From Physcomitrium patens (taxonomy: Eukaryota > Streptophyta > Bryopsida > Funariales > Funariaceae), in contig NC_037258.1 in NCBI RefSeq assembly GCF_000002425.4, forward strand, positions 2,711,964 through 2,775,963: DNA of 64,000 bases, in the 5' to 3' direction. Numbering within the stretch: position 1 is the stretch's first letter; each line of letters starts with the position of its first letter. Shown in pieces: positions 51,564 through 63,471 of this stretch. A program made the translations under genes and the position numbers. The notes beneath the pieces were generated by a model. It was not told where the DNA came from, did not search any database, and saw nothing but the letters and a program-made list of their open reading frames with translations.

Positions 51564-53851
51564 ATGGGTGTGTGTTGTCCAAAGATGGCACCGGCGAAAC
51601 ACAAGGATGAACAACTTAATTCAAATCCATCTGCGGTTGTGCCAGCGTCATCCTCCCCAACTTATTGTGAATCAAGCCCTAGTGAAACTGCACCGAGCGA
51701 GATGACGTATGCAGACGCTGAGAGTAATCTTCCTAGAGTACAGCTTATTGGAGACGTCCTTTGTCTCTTTACACTGCGTGTGCTGATTGCGTTGCAATTC
51801 AAGGTGAACCACCTCTAGTATTGTGTCAGTCGCTTGGGTGTCACTTGGGAATGTTGCATTGGTTCTCTGCTGCGGGAACATACGTTCAAGATTCGTAGTA
51901 CTTTCACTTCTGTTCAGTTTCTCAATGTTTCCATTGAAAATTAGTTTTGTCTTGACATATGTGACTGAGGTTTGAGCTTATTGATGAGTCAGACAAGCAC
52001 TTCCTCACGACAACATGCACTCCTTGCAGGGTGTTGTTGTGGATGCAACTTGGCTCACACCTGCAGACTTGACCAATCCCAAGGTAGTCAACACAAGTCC
52101 TGATGGAAAATATCCTGTGTTGAAATATGGTCATCACAAAATCGTCCATTCCACAGACGTTATGCTGGAATATATCGAGGAGACTTTCCAAGATCCCACG
52201 TTGATCCCAAGCCCTATAAGAAGCGAAGTCATGAATTGGGTAGCTTTTATTCGGGATGAATTCACGCCTATTGTGGGGCAGTTGGTTTATGATGGAAGTC
52301 CCTTGGTTCAACAAGAATTGAGACCGAACTTAGAATCCGCCTTTGCCAAATTGGACAGTGGTAAATTGGTACATGGAAAGCAGGGTCGATTCTTTTTTGG
52401 GAACCATTTTACTCTTGTAGATGTCTATCTCATTCCAGCTCTACTTCTCGTTGATGTGGCTAAGTTCTTTCGGGGTATTGAAATTGGAGCTGCTCACCCT
52501 CATCTACTCTCTTATAGTTTAGGTTTACATTCTTTTCCCAACTATGCTCCAGTGCGGGTGGATCTGGAGTTACTGAAAGGAGCCATAGCCAAAGTTCTGG
52601 ACGAGAGGGCTCCATCTCCTTTGATCGTGATGACTGTGCTACAACATCGGAGCATTTCATGGCACTTGGAGAAGTTACTTGCACTCGCTGATGAGCTACT
52701 AGTAAATAAACTTGAGATAGAAGTGGGGGAGTTTGGAAGACGAGGAGCAGGGAAACGAATGCAACTGCTTTGGAAGATGTATGGACGCCTGGTGGACTTG
52801 ATGCAAGAACATGCACAGATAGAGGAGAGAGTCATTTTTCCTGCAATAGACTGTACAGAGGAAGGTATGTTTACGATGAGTTGTCCTTTACTCTGCGTAA
52901 TAGTATTGTAGAACTTGTGTTCTGATCTCCAGCTGATCCATCCATCTGAATAGCTTAAGCCTAATCATCACGTAAAATGTACGTGGTGTAAGTGAGTAAA
53001 TGTGGGTTTGCATTGGCTTCTAAATGCTTCAGGAATGAGTGAGTCAGCGCTCATGGATCATGCCCGAGACCTTCCAGTGATGAATGGAATACGCGAAGAC
53101 ATAAAGGGGGTGATGGCGCTGGAGCAAGGCGGTTCTGACCATCTGGAAGGTTTGCAGGCTCTTGCTGCTCGATTGCGTGTTTACCAAGTGAGCTACTGTT
53201 AACATGCTTTTTTATTCTTTTGTGTGAATGACGCTTTTGGTGTCTCAATGAAGAAAGAGATATAACCATATTTGCCAACTATTCATGTGTTGCGTGGCCC
53301 ACAGATTATTCTTTTGCAAGCAATCTTTAAGCGAATGATCCTAATTCGATTGTACACGTTATCTAGCGGAACGCTGTGTATCAATCAATGGTGGTGCTTA
53401 GTTTTGAATTTTGCAGCAATGCTCATGTTTTTGTCCGCAAGGCTTGCGTAAACCATTTTTGGAGCCGGGTTAAGTCATACTTACTCGTGGACGTCGCCTG
53501 TCACAGAAAAACGTCGTGGAACATTACCATGAAGAAGAGAGGGATCTGTTACCACAGCTCAACATAGCTGATATTGGGAGAGACAAGCAAGAGGAATTAG
53601 TGATTCAGTGTTTTGGGGTTATGGAGGAGTCCCATGGGAGGCTACTACCGTTCCTTCTTCAAGGGTTAGAGCGCCATGAAGTAAACCAATATCTTGGGCT
53701 CTTCCAGAAGTCATTTGAAGGAGGGAACAGCCGACTTTTCATGAGAATGTCTTCCTGCCTAGAAAATGCAGACGAAGAGTTTAATGAAGTTTGTAAAGTG
53801 GCGCAAGAAAGGATGGGTGAAGTTATGGCTCCTGCAAAAGACAATGCCTGA
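51564..53851 (+). CDS. Hemerythrin-class glutathione S-transferase (GST-hemerythrin fusion)
   Basis: Four exons: 51564-51803, 52030-52864, 53033-53187, 53507-53851, all GT-AG and in phase, 524 residues. Residues about 58-128 form the thioredoxin-like GST half, with Cys67 (LCLFTLR) at the place of the active-site Ser/Cys, cis-Pro109 in KYPVL and the glutathione-contacting STD at 121-123. The helical GST half follows, with GRFFFGNHFTLVD. Residues about 280-500 form a hemerythrin/HHE helical bundle with a full ligand pattern: His292, H341xxxE345, His368 and H416xxxE420. Such fusions are the hemerythrin GST class described from Physcomitrium patens. The CxF motif suggests thiol-transferase (omega/DHAR-like) rather than conjugating chemistry; the bundle may bind two irons. 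The start MGVCC suggests possible lipid anchoring, although Pro6 disfavours myristoylation. The start follows CAAC, a good plant context. Confidence 0.9.
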
Positions 53852-55019
53852 TGGATCGTGACAAACACTATTTTCTGGTGCTTGTGGTGTGACACGCTTC
53901 ACTCCAATTCTGCCTGGTGTAGGGTTTAGGGTTGAGATTAGTGTCGTAATTGATGGTTACCAAGTTACTGATGCGTATAGAATGCAATTCCTGCACTAGG
54001 TTTTGTTCTCGTGCAGTTGCCACTGGGGTAATGGTGGGTGAGTTACCTGAGGTCTTTGTAGAACCTGTTGTCTGGTTTTGAGTGTGCGTATGCCCCGATA
54101 CGCAGAACTTTCGTGGTCCACCCCTGAGTAAATGTACATTAGAGTGTAGAATAGGTCCTCTGGCGCTTTATTATCAGAGATTGTAAGGTTACAATCTTGA
54201 GCTGCAGACTTTCTTTTTTTTTGATTGGTCCTAGGATAGTACATACTAGAGGTTATTGCAAGTTACTCTGTTTGAAAGCAGGACCAGGACCATGAAAACA
54301 CCACAGGTCCATTGTAGATTACTGGTAGTTCCTCTTCATCCGAGGCTGAAAATCGGGGATAACTATGTAGATTTTGGTCGCCAGTGTCTCTAACCGCTAT
54401 TGTTGCATGGCACGTGGGGAGTCCTCACTGAACCCCACTTCTTCACCAATATTCAATCCTCTTCCTGAGTGTTTGAACTGCTTCGATGTATGTGTATTAA
54501 GAAAGTTGCTTTTCCTATCCTTGAAGACATCCATTTGGTGGGTTGCAATTATTGTAAAGCTCATCTTTCTACACTTCGCCCTTACTCTATTGCCTCCTCT
54601 AGATTCTTGTAACATCTTGTAGTTCCTCTTCCTGTGAATTGGCTGGCTTTGGACAGCTGTGGACATGCTCCAAGGAAGACCTTATTTCCACGGTCTAATC
54701 TCCCGAGCTACGACGCTGGGCAACCTCGTTCCAGTCCCAGCACTGTACTCTCTAATTAACTTTCCAGTTACTGCAGCTGCAGCTGATCCAGCTATTCCTC
54801 AACAGCAAGTGGCACAACAGGAAGTTGTAATGGCAGGGTCGAAGGTGGTGCGCATGATCCGCCTACTGAGGTTCTCAAGCTTCCCAGGAGATGGTCTGAT
54901 ATGTCAGAACTTAAGCAAGCGGCACGAGCAAGTCATAGCTCAATCACCCAGTCACAATGGGTCCTTCCTCATCGTCTTTAATGAGAGGGATAAGAGGTGG
55001 CAAACATAGCTTGCATCCA
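53852..55019 (+). other. Downstream region of the GST-hemerythrin gene
   Basis: Composition stays gene-like for another 1.1 kb. The first few hundred bases should include the 3' untranslated region. An open stretch at 54659-55009 (starting MDMLQGRPYFHGL) has no recognisable motif and no in-phase partner exon; it may belong to an unannotated transcript. Confidence 0.35.
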
Positions 55020-55680
55020 AATGCATGGAAGGATGACAAAAGTTGAAATTTTTTCAACAATCCAACCCAAGTTGTGACTTCACCATATTCAGGTCATCAG
55101 TAAGCTTCTACCACCAGTTACGCTGATCTTGTTTAAAACAACCCAACTTAGTCGGTACATCATCGATCCTAAATCATGAAAGTCTTTGCTATAGGATTGA
55201 TCTTGTTGTGGCATTATTACCAACTAGTTTAAACAGCCAGCAGGGAAGAGGCGGGAATGTGAGGAAGACTCTTCTCTGTGTGTTTTGCATGGAAATCTAT
55301 TCTTTTCCATCAGCCAGTCAAAGGAAATTTGGCTCCATGCCACAGCTTTTATGATCAAACTTTTGTAGAACATTGAACAGCCGTGTTTATGTACTTCTTT
55401 CTGATTATATGCAATTTATAATGCTTTCAAAAGTCTGCTGAAATTAATGTAAAGTGTCTATACTATCCCAAAAAGTAGCTATACATTGTTAAAATGATGT
55501 GTACATATACTCACATATACTTTTACATAAGAGTAAATCATTTAGCCATGTACACAAGAGAAAGATAGATCATATCACCATGGTTGATCTATTAGTAATA
55601 AAAAATCATTTTATTAGAATATATGTATGTATACCAAAATAAAATATATGTTTTTACAACATGTTTTAATAGATTTTTGT

Positions 55681-55728
<48 letters not shown>

Positions 55729-56577
55729 TTAATATCTAAATATTTTTGAATTTAAAACTAAAACTTACATATGTTCTATAATATAAAAATTTAATTATAT
55801 AAAACATATTTGATTATGGATGTGCTTTTCTTAAAACATTATTAAAAATATAGAAAAAATTAAAGAAAAGATGTTTATATAAAGTGAAATATTTGTGTAT
55901 TTGTGGAATAAATTTGAATTTATTTAGATTCAAAAATCAATTTTTTTTTTAAAAAAAAACATTTTTATTTAAAATATTATTTAAGAATAAAATAATAAAA
56001 TATAATAAATAGATTTTTATTTGCATATTAAATAAAATTGAAATAGATTTTAAATTTGTATTATAAAATAACAAATGCCAAAATTAAGGAGTAATAATTT
56101 TTTTAAATCAAATTTTGATAATACTATGAAAATAAAACTTATACAAATATTATTATCAAAATTTTGATATATATATATATATAAACAAAAGTTAAAAATT
56201 TAAGTTTGATTTGACAATGCAAATTAATAAAATTGAGTTTTATATATGAATTTAAATATTTATATTTATCATGATCCTATCATGTATAGAAGAATTAATC
56301 CTAATTCTTCTATATTTAAATTTAATAGAAGAAAAATCAACATTTTTAATTGAAAAAAACAACTTCTCAAAAAATAAGACTTGGATTTTTATTGAAACGT
56401 AAACTGCTTTCTTTTGGCTTTAAATCAACATCACTATCTACTTAAAGTTGCTCATATATTAAATTTATATCTATCTATATATCTATCTTTATTATTATTA
56501 TTATTATTATTCAATTGTGGTTAAAATGTAACAATAGTTTTCTTAGATGTCTAGGTTAATGGAATAATGAACAATTA

Positions 56578-56619
<42 letters not shown>

Positions 56620-57109
56620 ATTTAAATTATAATAAAAACATATTATATTTTTCTATGAGAAGAATGTTTTATACTAACACTTATATAAAAATGCATAATT
56701 TTAGATTTTAAACTACTAAGTAGAAGAAACCACCTTTAAATAAATTCTAATCCCAATGCCTTTAATTAAAAATAATAATATTAAAAATCACATAGTTATT
56801 CATATTTGCAAGATATTTGAATCATAAAAAATTCTTTTAATATTATATGGAACTGAACAAGACTTGATGATTTTAAAATAACTAATAGGCAATTAAATAA
56901 TTATAATATTTAAATTAAAAGTACCAATCTTTACAATAATGTTTTTAGATTGTCACAATTTTTAGGTTCCAAAATTTATTTAATTATACTACAAATAAAG
57001 CATCAATTAAAAAATCTATTTATTTAAATTTTATATTAAGAAATTTATATATTTTGTTCTTATGAATTATAGATACATTTTTTTGTATACCAAATTTTTT
57101 AAAAATGTT

Positions 57110-57142
<33 letters not shown>

Positions 57143-57736
57143 AATACTGTTTTGTATCTAAGATGAGTATAAATTTTTGAATCTAAAATAATTTATATTT
57201 TCTAAAAATATTAAGATACAATCAAAAAACAATATGAAGCTATTAATTAAGTATTTGTATCATAATGCTAAAATGATGAGATTTGCATTAATAAAACAAC
57301 TACACAACACTAGAGTGACCTCTCTTTATATTTTTACTTTAGAATCTTTTTCAACTTTTCAAAATACCTAACCATTCTACTATTCAAAGTGCTTCAAACA
57401 CATTTCTACAGAGGTTTGTAAATAAACAAGTCTTCTGTACCAACTACTTTAAATACACTTATACTTAGGTAAACATCATTTTCTCTTTTAGATTTCAGTA
57501 ATTTTTTCTTAAATATCTATATATTTTTGTATTAAACCTTTATCTTTTTCAAAATTCAAACTCTACATGACCTTGTCTCTTTTCCTTAATTACAGTAATA
57601 ATAATAATAATAAATTAACAAAGAAGAATATTAATAACAATCTATAACAATCCATAAAGCAGCTCAACAAAAAAAGGAGAAAAAGATAATGCCCTACGGA
57701 TGTTTTATAGAATAAATACAATCTATAAAGCATCTC
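55020..57736. other. AT-rich spacer
   Basis: No gene was seen. TA runs lie at about 55686-55721, 56575-56615 and 57113-57140. A short (TTA)n run lies near 56490-56511. Confidence 0.6.
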
Positions 57737-57840
57737 AAAACAATCAATAACAATCTATAAAACATTACAAAAAACATCCCAAAACAATCAATAACAATCT
57801 ATAAAACATTACAAAAAACATCCCAAAACAAACAATCTAT
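57737..57840. repeat. 44-bp tandem repeat, 2.4 copies
   Basis: The unit beginning AAAACAATCAATAACAATCT occupies 57737-57780 and 57781-57824 without difference, followed by a partial third copy to 57840. Looser versions of its CAATCTATAAA core occur from about 57640. It sits just upstream of the DUF707 leader. Confidence 0.9.
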
Positions 57841-57844
57841 TACA

Positions 57845-58700
57845 ACAATCATAATAACTTTGCACACAAAACAACAACCCATATCATTTGCTCACCTATC
57901 ATCAATCCCATGCCTCTTTTTCTTTCTCTCATTCTTTCCTTCCCTCCATCTATGGCTCTTCCCCATCCCCATGACCCACAACACGACAAAGCCCTAAACA
58001 CAAACAAAAAACGAAAAGTAAAAAGAGGTGAAGGGGAAGAAGAAAGGAGGCAAAAACAAAGGCAACGTCCAACCACCAATTTTGCATCCCCGACAAGCCT
58101 TGCTCGCATTCCTCGGTGTCGGAGAGTGTCCGAAAATGCCGTTTTTCCTCTTTCATTTCTGCTTTTGCGAGCGTGTGTGATGTTGTTGCGTTTGTCTTCT
58201 TCTTCTACTTCATCACTTGCTTGTGCTCGTAAGTAGAAATGGATTCATGGGTTTCATGCTTTGAAACTGCGGACAAGGAGCGCGAGATTGCCTGAGAGTG
58301 GACCCGAAATCGGGTGGCGGCGACAGCGTGGAGGCCACGATTGGAGAAGAACGAAGAAGAAGACGAAGAGTAATGGGGATGCGGTGGTGAGCAATGCGCC
58401 CAGAATCGGTGTCTGCGCGTGTGCGTGTGGGTGAGGGCGTGGGATCGCAGTTGCAGCAGCAGCAGCAGGAGGGCATCCACCCTGTTTCGGCTTTGCTGTC
58501 CTCGTCTCTGCTTTGCCCCCTTTCTTCTCCTCTTCTTTGTCGTTTTGCCAATCGATTCCAGGATTGCTGCTGACCAGAAGAGCGCCATCGATTGGTGGGA
58601 GATCCCAGGTCGGAAGTCCTTCATGCTCAAGCGCCTCTCCCAATACGTTGCTTCTTCGTCTGCTTCTTCTGCTTCTTCTTCCGACCGGGAGAGCATGTAG
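57845..58700 (+). promoter_or_regulatory. Promoter and first leader exon of the DUF707 gene
   Basis: GC content rises at about 57,900. CT-rich tracts (57910-57955, 58193-58215) resemble plant 5' leaders. The run of gene-like sequence ends with CATGTAG followed by GTGAGC at 58701, a strong splice donor. The matching acceptor is probably TTGCTGTTTTTCAG ending at 59661, making a leader intron of about 961 bp. The transcription start cannot be placed from sequence alone. Long open frames on the minus strand here are GC- and CAG-repeat artefacts. Confidence 0.45.
58623..58700 (+). CDS. Upstream ORF in the DUF707 leader, 25 codons
   Basis: ATG at 58623 opens a frame starting MLKRLSQYVASSS and ending DRESM, then TAG at 58698-58700, immediately before the proposed donor GTGAGC. 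It is Ser/Ala-rich because of a TCT/GCT repeat. If the leader model is right, it would precede the main start and could reduce its translation. Its coding nature is unproven. Confidence 0.3.
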   Translation: MLKRLSQYVASSSASSASSSDRESM

Positions 58701-59698
58701 GTGAGCATGGTCTCGCTGCTGGAGAGTTTTGCGTTGGTGGGTCCAGTGAGATGTGGTTTCTGCCCATGGCGTGGTGTGATTCTGCCGGCGCGTAGTTTCT
58801 GTGAGACTGCCCTCTTTCGTGAGCGTTTTTACGGCTCTACAGAGCAGTTTCACAGTCATTTCAAAGAGGATCCCAGTCTTGGATTTCGGATCTTGTGTGC
58901 TATGCGCACCTCCAGATTTTATAGCTTTGGAATTATTTTTGAAGATGGAATAGGTTTATTGGTTTGCTCTCTTTTATTTTGAATTCGGATGCAAGAAAGT
59001 TGAAAGAATAATCAGTGGGTACGGTCGTAGGATTTTTGAAGATGGCGGTTTGGGTCAGGTTTATGAATTTATCGTTCTTGGTATTAAAGTAGCTAGTGGA
59101 ATATCGCACCAGACGTTCGTTAGTTTGTTGTTGTGTCTCTTATGTTGCCAGGCTGCCTGAGCTCAGTAGCCAAGCTAATAAGTCTGGATGACTGGCTGAG
59201 TGTAGAATCTTGACTGATTGCCTGTTACACAAGAGTGATGCAGTGTATGCTGGTCCGTGAAGTTATTGATCTTTAGCAGCATCTATTGCCACTTGAAAGT
59301 GCTCGGGATTTGTTTAGTGATGCAGGTGATCAGAGACATCAGCACTATTGTGCTAGCTTATTTTGTGTGCAATAGCATTGGCTGGATTTGAAAGGCTTAG
59401 GAGGTAGAATTCCGAGGGCGTTTTTCAGTCATGAAAAGGTACGCAGAGCTTTCAGTAATTGCTTTCAGTTCATAGAGCTTCATGGGTAGTGTTGGGTTAC
59501 TTTCATTTTAAAACCTCGACAACCATTGTTTTATCAAAGATAGCTATAACTAAGTCACGAGGCATGGCACACAGAGGGCCATCTCCGCTTGCATCTGCAA
59601 ATTGCTCAATTATCAATTTTTTCCTCAATATAAAACTTCTCATTGCTTTGCTGTTTTTCAGTGCAGTGGGGGCTGCGGCTTCCTCTAAACCCAGAACA

Positions 59699-62600
59699 AT
59701 GTTGAGGTTGATAGTAGCTGCAATTGTAGGTGGACTGATTGGTGCCTTTATCAGCACGCTCATGCAGGTATGTTATGAGCAGCCTGGTTTCCTCCTCTAG
59801 TCGGAAAACTGAGACATGTGGCAATACATATAATCTATGACAGAAAGTTTTCGCTTGCCTCGTCCTTTCATGTAAGATGTTCTCTGAAGCTGCACATGCA
59901 AGTGGTCCCCGGTGCTTCTTTCATAAGTAGAGGTATTCTGGTATAGTTGACTTTGTTTGACATGTGCCGAATAAACGAATCTACTTGATTAAAATTTAAG
60001 GATAGTTGTGTTAACGCTGAGAAGCTGTGTTACAGCATGGCGTCGCACCTAATCTTGGGTATATTGCTGCGCACATCCAGCAGCCGCAGTATGCCGATTA
60101 TCCACCAATTCCTCCTACGGTACAATTCATCATTCTTAATACGGCTGTCTAATTGCTTTGACATCTGTTCCAGCGTGGATTGGGTGGTGCTTGCTTGGTA
60201 GAGCACATAGTGCATAGGTATGGTGATGATCATTTCTCACGGTTGAGCTGGTCTTGTATGTTTTTTACTTCTACAATACATCGAAACAAGTTTTTAAAGC
60301 TCTAGGCTCTGCTGTGGTTAGTATGGATAATGACCTAGGTTTGTCTTAAATCACTTGGCAATGTTAAGTTGGACATAAATTCAGTGGTAAGCCTTTTAAG
60401 CTGCAGTTCATACCCATTGAGCTCGTATACTCGCTTTCTCATTTTGTTTAGTACGGGATACTTGGAAAACAGGATATGGAAGGGCCCACGTGCACTAGGG
60501 ATAAACCGCTAGGAACCGAGTCTCTTCCACCTGGCATCATCCACGCTGAAACTGATCTTTTTCCTCGTAGGTTATGGGGGAAACCTGAAGAGGTATGCTG
60601 TGAAGGGATGAGGTTACTTCCAGGCAGTAGAAGCCTTACATGAAGCAAAATGATGCCGTGGGATATTTCTCCATGTACAGCTTTGGAAGTTTTTGTTGAG
60701 GCCTTATCTTCAGGTTCATGGGTAGCCGAAATATTCTTACTTGGTGGCATATGAGTTATTGTTGAGCTTCACTGCCACACCTTATCCATGTGATGCTTGT
60801 TTATGTCACTGTTATTTATGAATCACTGTCTGATACCAAAATTATTGCAGGATCTATTGGAAACGCCAAAATATCTTTTGACGTTCACTGTCGGTGTTAG
60901 TCAGAAGGCAGCTGTCAATGCCGCAGTCCAGAAAGTATGTCTCTCGTAGCCTCACACAGGATTCACAAGATGTGTTTTGCGTTGATATAGCTTGGCTGCC
61001 ATTTTATCAGACGAACGTGTTTGTGGATATTCAACAAGCTTACTATACCACTGCTGCAACAATGCATCCTACAAAATATACTGTCTATAATTCACGTCCT
61101 TGATTTGGCTCTTCAGTTCTCGAAGGAGTTTCAAATATTGCTCTTCCATTATGACGGAAAAGTGACTGAATGGGACGAGTATGAATGGTCTCAAAACGCC
61201 ATTCATATAAGTATTCGTAAGCAAGCCAAGTGGTATGTTCCCTTCTAATACTTAAAACCAATGGGGCTATTTAGGCTTAGAGGATGTGTTGTCAGTGTGA
61301 TACTCTTCACTTTTGTGCGTTTTTGTTGAGCTTTTGGTAATGCCTGTTTGTTACTTGTGGTGGATTCTCAATCTGACTACATTTCTGGCTCTGCTCTGTT
61401 GTCGAAGTTGTAGTTAACTGATTTTAGGGGCAATTGCAGGTGGTATGTCAAGCGATTTTTGCATCCTGATGTGGTGGCACAGTATGAATATATCTTCATT
61501 TGGGATGAGGATCTTGATTTGACTCATTTCAATGCGCGGAGGTGAGTTACTTCTGTCATAATTTGTTCCGGAAGTCTCAGCCAACTTGTGAGTCCAGAAT
61601 TGTGAACCGCATTTACGACTTTAGGATGTGCTTTTGCAACAATAATGTGATACGGCTTTAATATAACGAAGGCTTTCTAACGAAAATAAAATAAAAAAAA
61701 CTGCAGGTACCTGGAGCTCGTCGAAAAGCATGGTCTCGAAGTTTCACAGCCGTCGCTGGATTCCTCTCGTGGTACAACTTGGGCAATGACAAGGCATCGG
61801 GGCGATATTGAGGTTCACAAGTATGTTTCTGATATGATTTGGGTGATATATTCTACATGCTGTTCTAATAATAGTACTCTAACATTATTAAATGTATAGT
61901 GGGGAGTCTTTTAATTCTGTAATCAGCGTCCTCAAATAAGAGTACAGTGTTGAACTGTACCTCTTCTGTGTTGAGAGCACCGTTTTGAACACATACTGGA
62001 CCCGATTTATTCATTTCTTTTTCACTGTAACATTTCTGTTGTTTTCTGCCATTTGGTTCCCATTTTTAGTTTTGTCACTTATGATCAGACACAACTTAGA
62101 AACTTCTTCATGAGGGTATCCATATGGGAAATCTTGTAATGCTATCTTAAATGATACTATCATCCGTTTTACTGAAAAGCACTGACCTTCAAAACAAACC
62201 TATGCGCATCTTCAGGGTAACGGTGGAACATCCTGGTTGGTGCAAAGATCCGCTCAAGCCCCCCTGTGCAGGGTAACTAGCCACCAAACAAAGCATCATG
62301 TGATGGGTTCATAAGATGGCTTCCTTTTTTGAGATTCGTACTCGTTTGTTGGTCACTGACGGATTGTTCGATATCGCAGGTTTGTTGAGATCATGGCACC
62401 CGTGTTTTCACGAAAAGCATGGCGTTGCGTCTGGTACATAATACAGGTACATGATCACAACTTTGAAGAATCCATTTGATTTACCTCAGTCGAGACCATG
62501 AGGAGATGCAGTATATGTTTCCATCTAATTATTTTATATCTGTACTTGGTTATAGAATGACTTGGTACACGGTTGGGGTCTGGATTTCGCCATACGTCGC

Positions 62601-63471
62601 TGTGTTGAGGTAACTCTGCTTCCGAACTCAAGTTTGTTATGAGTTAATATTGTATAAACAGTCAGCTATTGCGGAATTCTGATTAGTGAATATTCTCCGC
62701 TCTTCTTAAGCGCATCATTTTGTCCATACAGCCTGCTCACGAGAAAATTGGAGTAGTTGATGAAACATGGATTATACACGTCGGTGTACCATCACTTGGA
62801 AATCAGGTGGGTCATTCTACATATTCTGTGTAACATTCCCTTGGAGTATGGATATATCTTCTAATTCCCAGCATTCTCTAGTAGTCGTTTAGCAGCATCA
62901 CCATAAATGCAGGAGGAACTTTGCATCAAGAAACTCTATTCCAACTTTATTGGCTAACGCCATTCTGTCAAGTGATATAGTTGTAATGCTTTTTACAATC
63001 CCCCTTCATCAAGAGTATGAGTCCTCTTTCGAAGCTTGAAATGGGATAAATCTCTCCGCAATACATGATGCGCATAAGTACCTTCCGACTCTCTTCTGTC
63101 TAATTTTTTCAAGATTGCAAACCAACCTATGGACTCGTTCATGAACGAAAGTATTCGGAACTTGAGTATGTCAAGAATTTCCCTCAATCATCTAAAGCAT
63201 TGTCTATTGTTTGCAGGGTGTAACCATCGCTGGGAGGGCACCATGGGAAGGGGTAAGCACATCTTTTTGTAATCATCTTCGTTTTCTTCCGCACCTGCTT
63301 GTATCAACTTCATTTTTCAAGCTCAACCCTGAAACTAGTATTTTGACGATCTTTTTCTGCTCCTTGCAGGTACGGTTGAGATGCAATTATGAATGGCAAA
63401 TTTATTCTAAGCGATGGAAGGAAGCCGATGCAAGACAAGCTGAATTAGATGCAGCAGCTCAAGGGAAGTAG
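59699..63471 (+). CDS. DUF707 family protein, 13 coding exons
   Basis: Coding exons: 59699-59767, 60036-60119, 60452-60592, 60851-60934, 61117-61232, 61440-61541, 61707-61820, 62216-62272, 62380-62446, 62556-62609, 62732-62806, 63217-63252, 63370-63471. All are GT-AG and in phase, 366 residues, about the usual family length. Met1 starts a signal anchor (MLRLIVAAIVGGLIGAFIS), implying a type II membrane protein with a lumenal domain. An in-frame ATG at 59564 would add 45 residues; I prefer 59699 because a strong acceptor ends at 59661 and family members start with such an anchor. Family motifs: LPPGI, RRLWG, KYLLTFTVG, LLFHYDG (134-140), EYIFIWDEDL (181-190), HPGWC, FVEIMAPVFSR, NDLVHGWGLDFAIRRC, PAHEKIGVVD and APWEG. 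Database entries often call these 'lysine ketoglutarate reductase trans-splicing related'. No enzyme activity is established; the DED in IWDEDL recalls a glycosyltransferase DxD (inference). Confidence 0.93.

Noticed and set aside
52460-52835. Minus-strand open frames opposite the GST-hemerythrin exon 2
   Set aside because: They are complements of a well-supported coding exon.
54659-55009. 116-codon open frame downstream of the GST-hemerythrin gene
   Set aside because: No recognisable domain and no in-phase partner exon; mentioned only as part of the downstream region.
58205-58859. Overlapping long open frames on the minus strand (up to 201 codons)
   Set aside because: They lie in the GC- and repeat-rich leader of the DUF707 gene, encode low-complexity Arg/Ser text and show no family motif.
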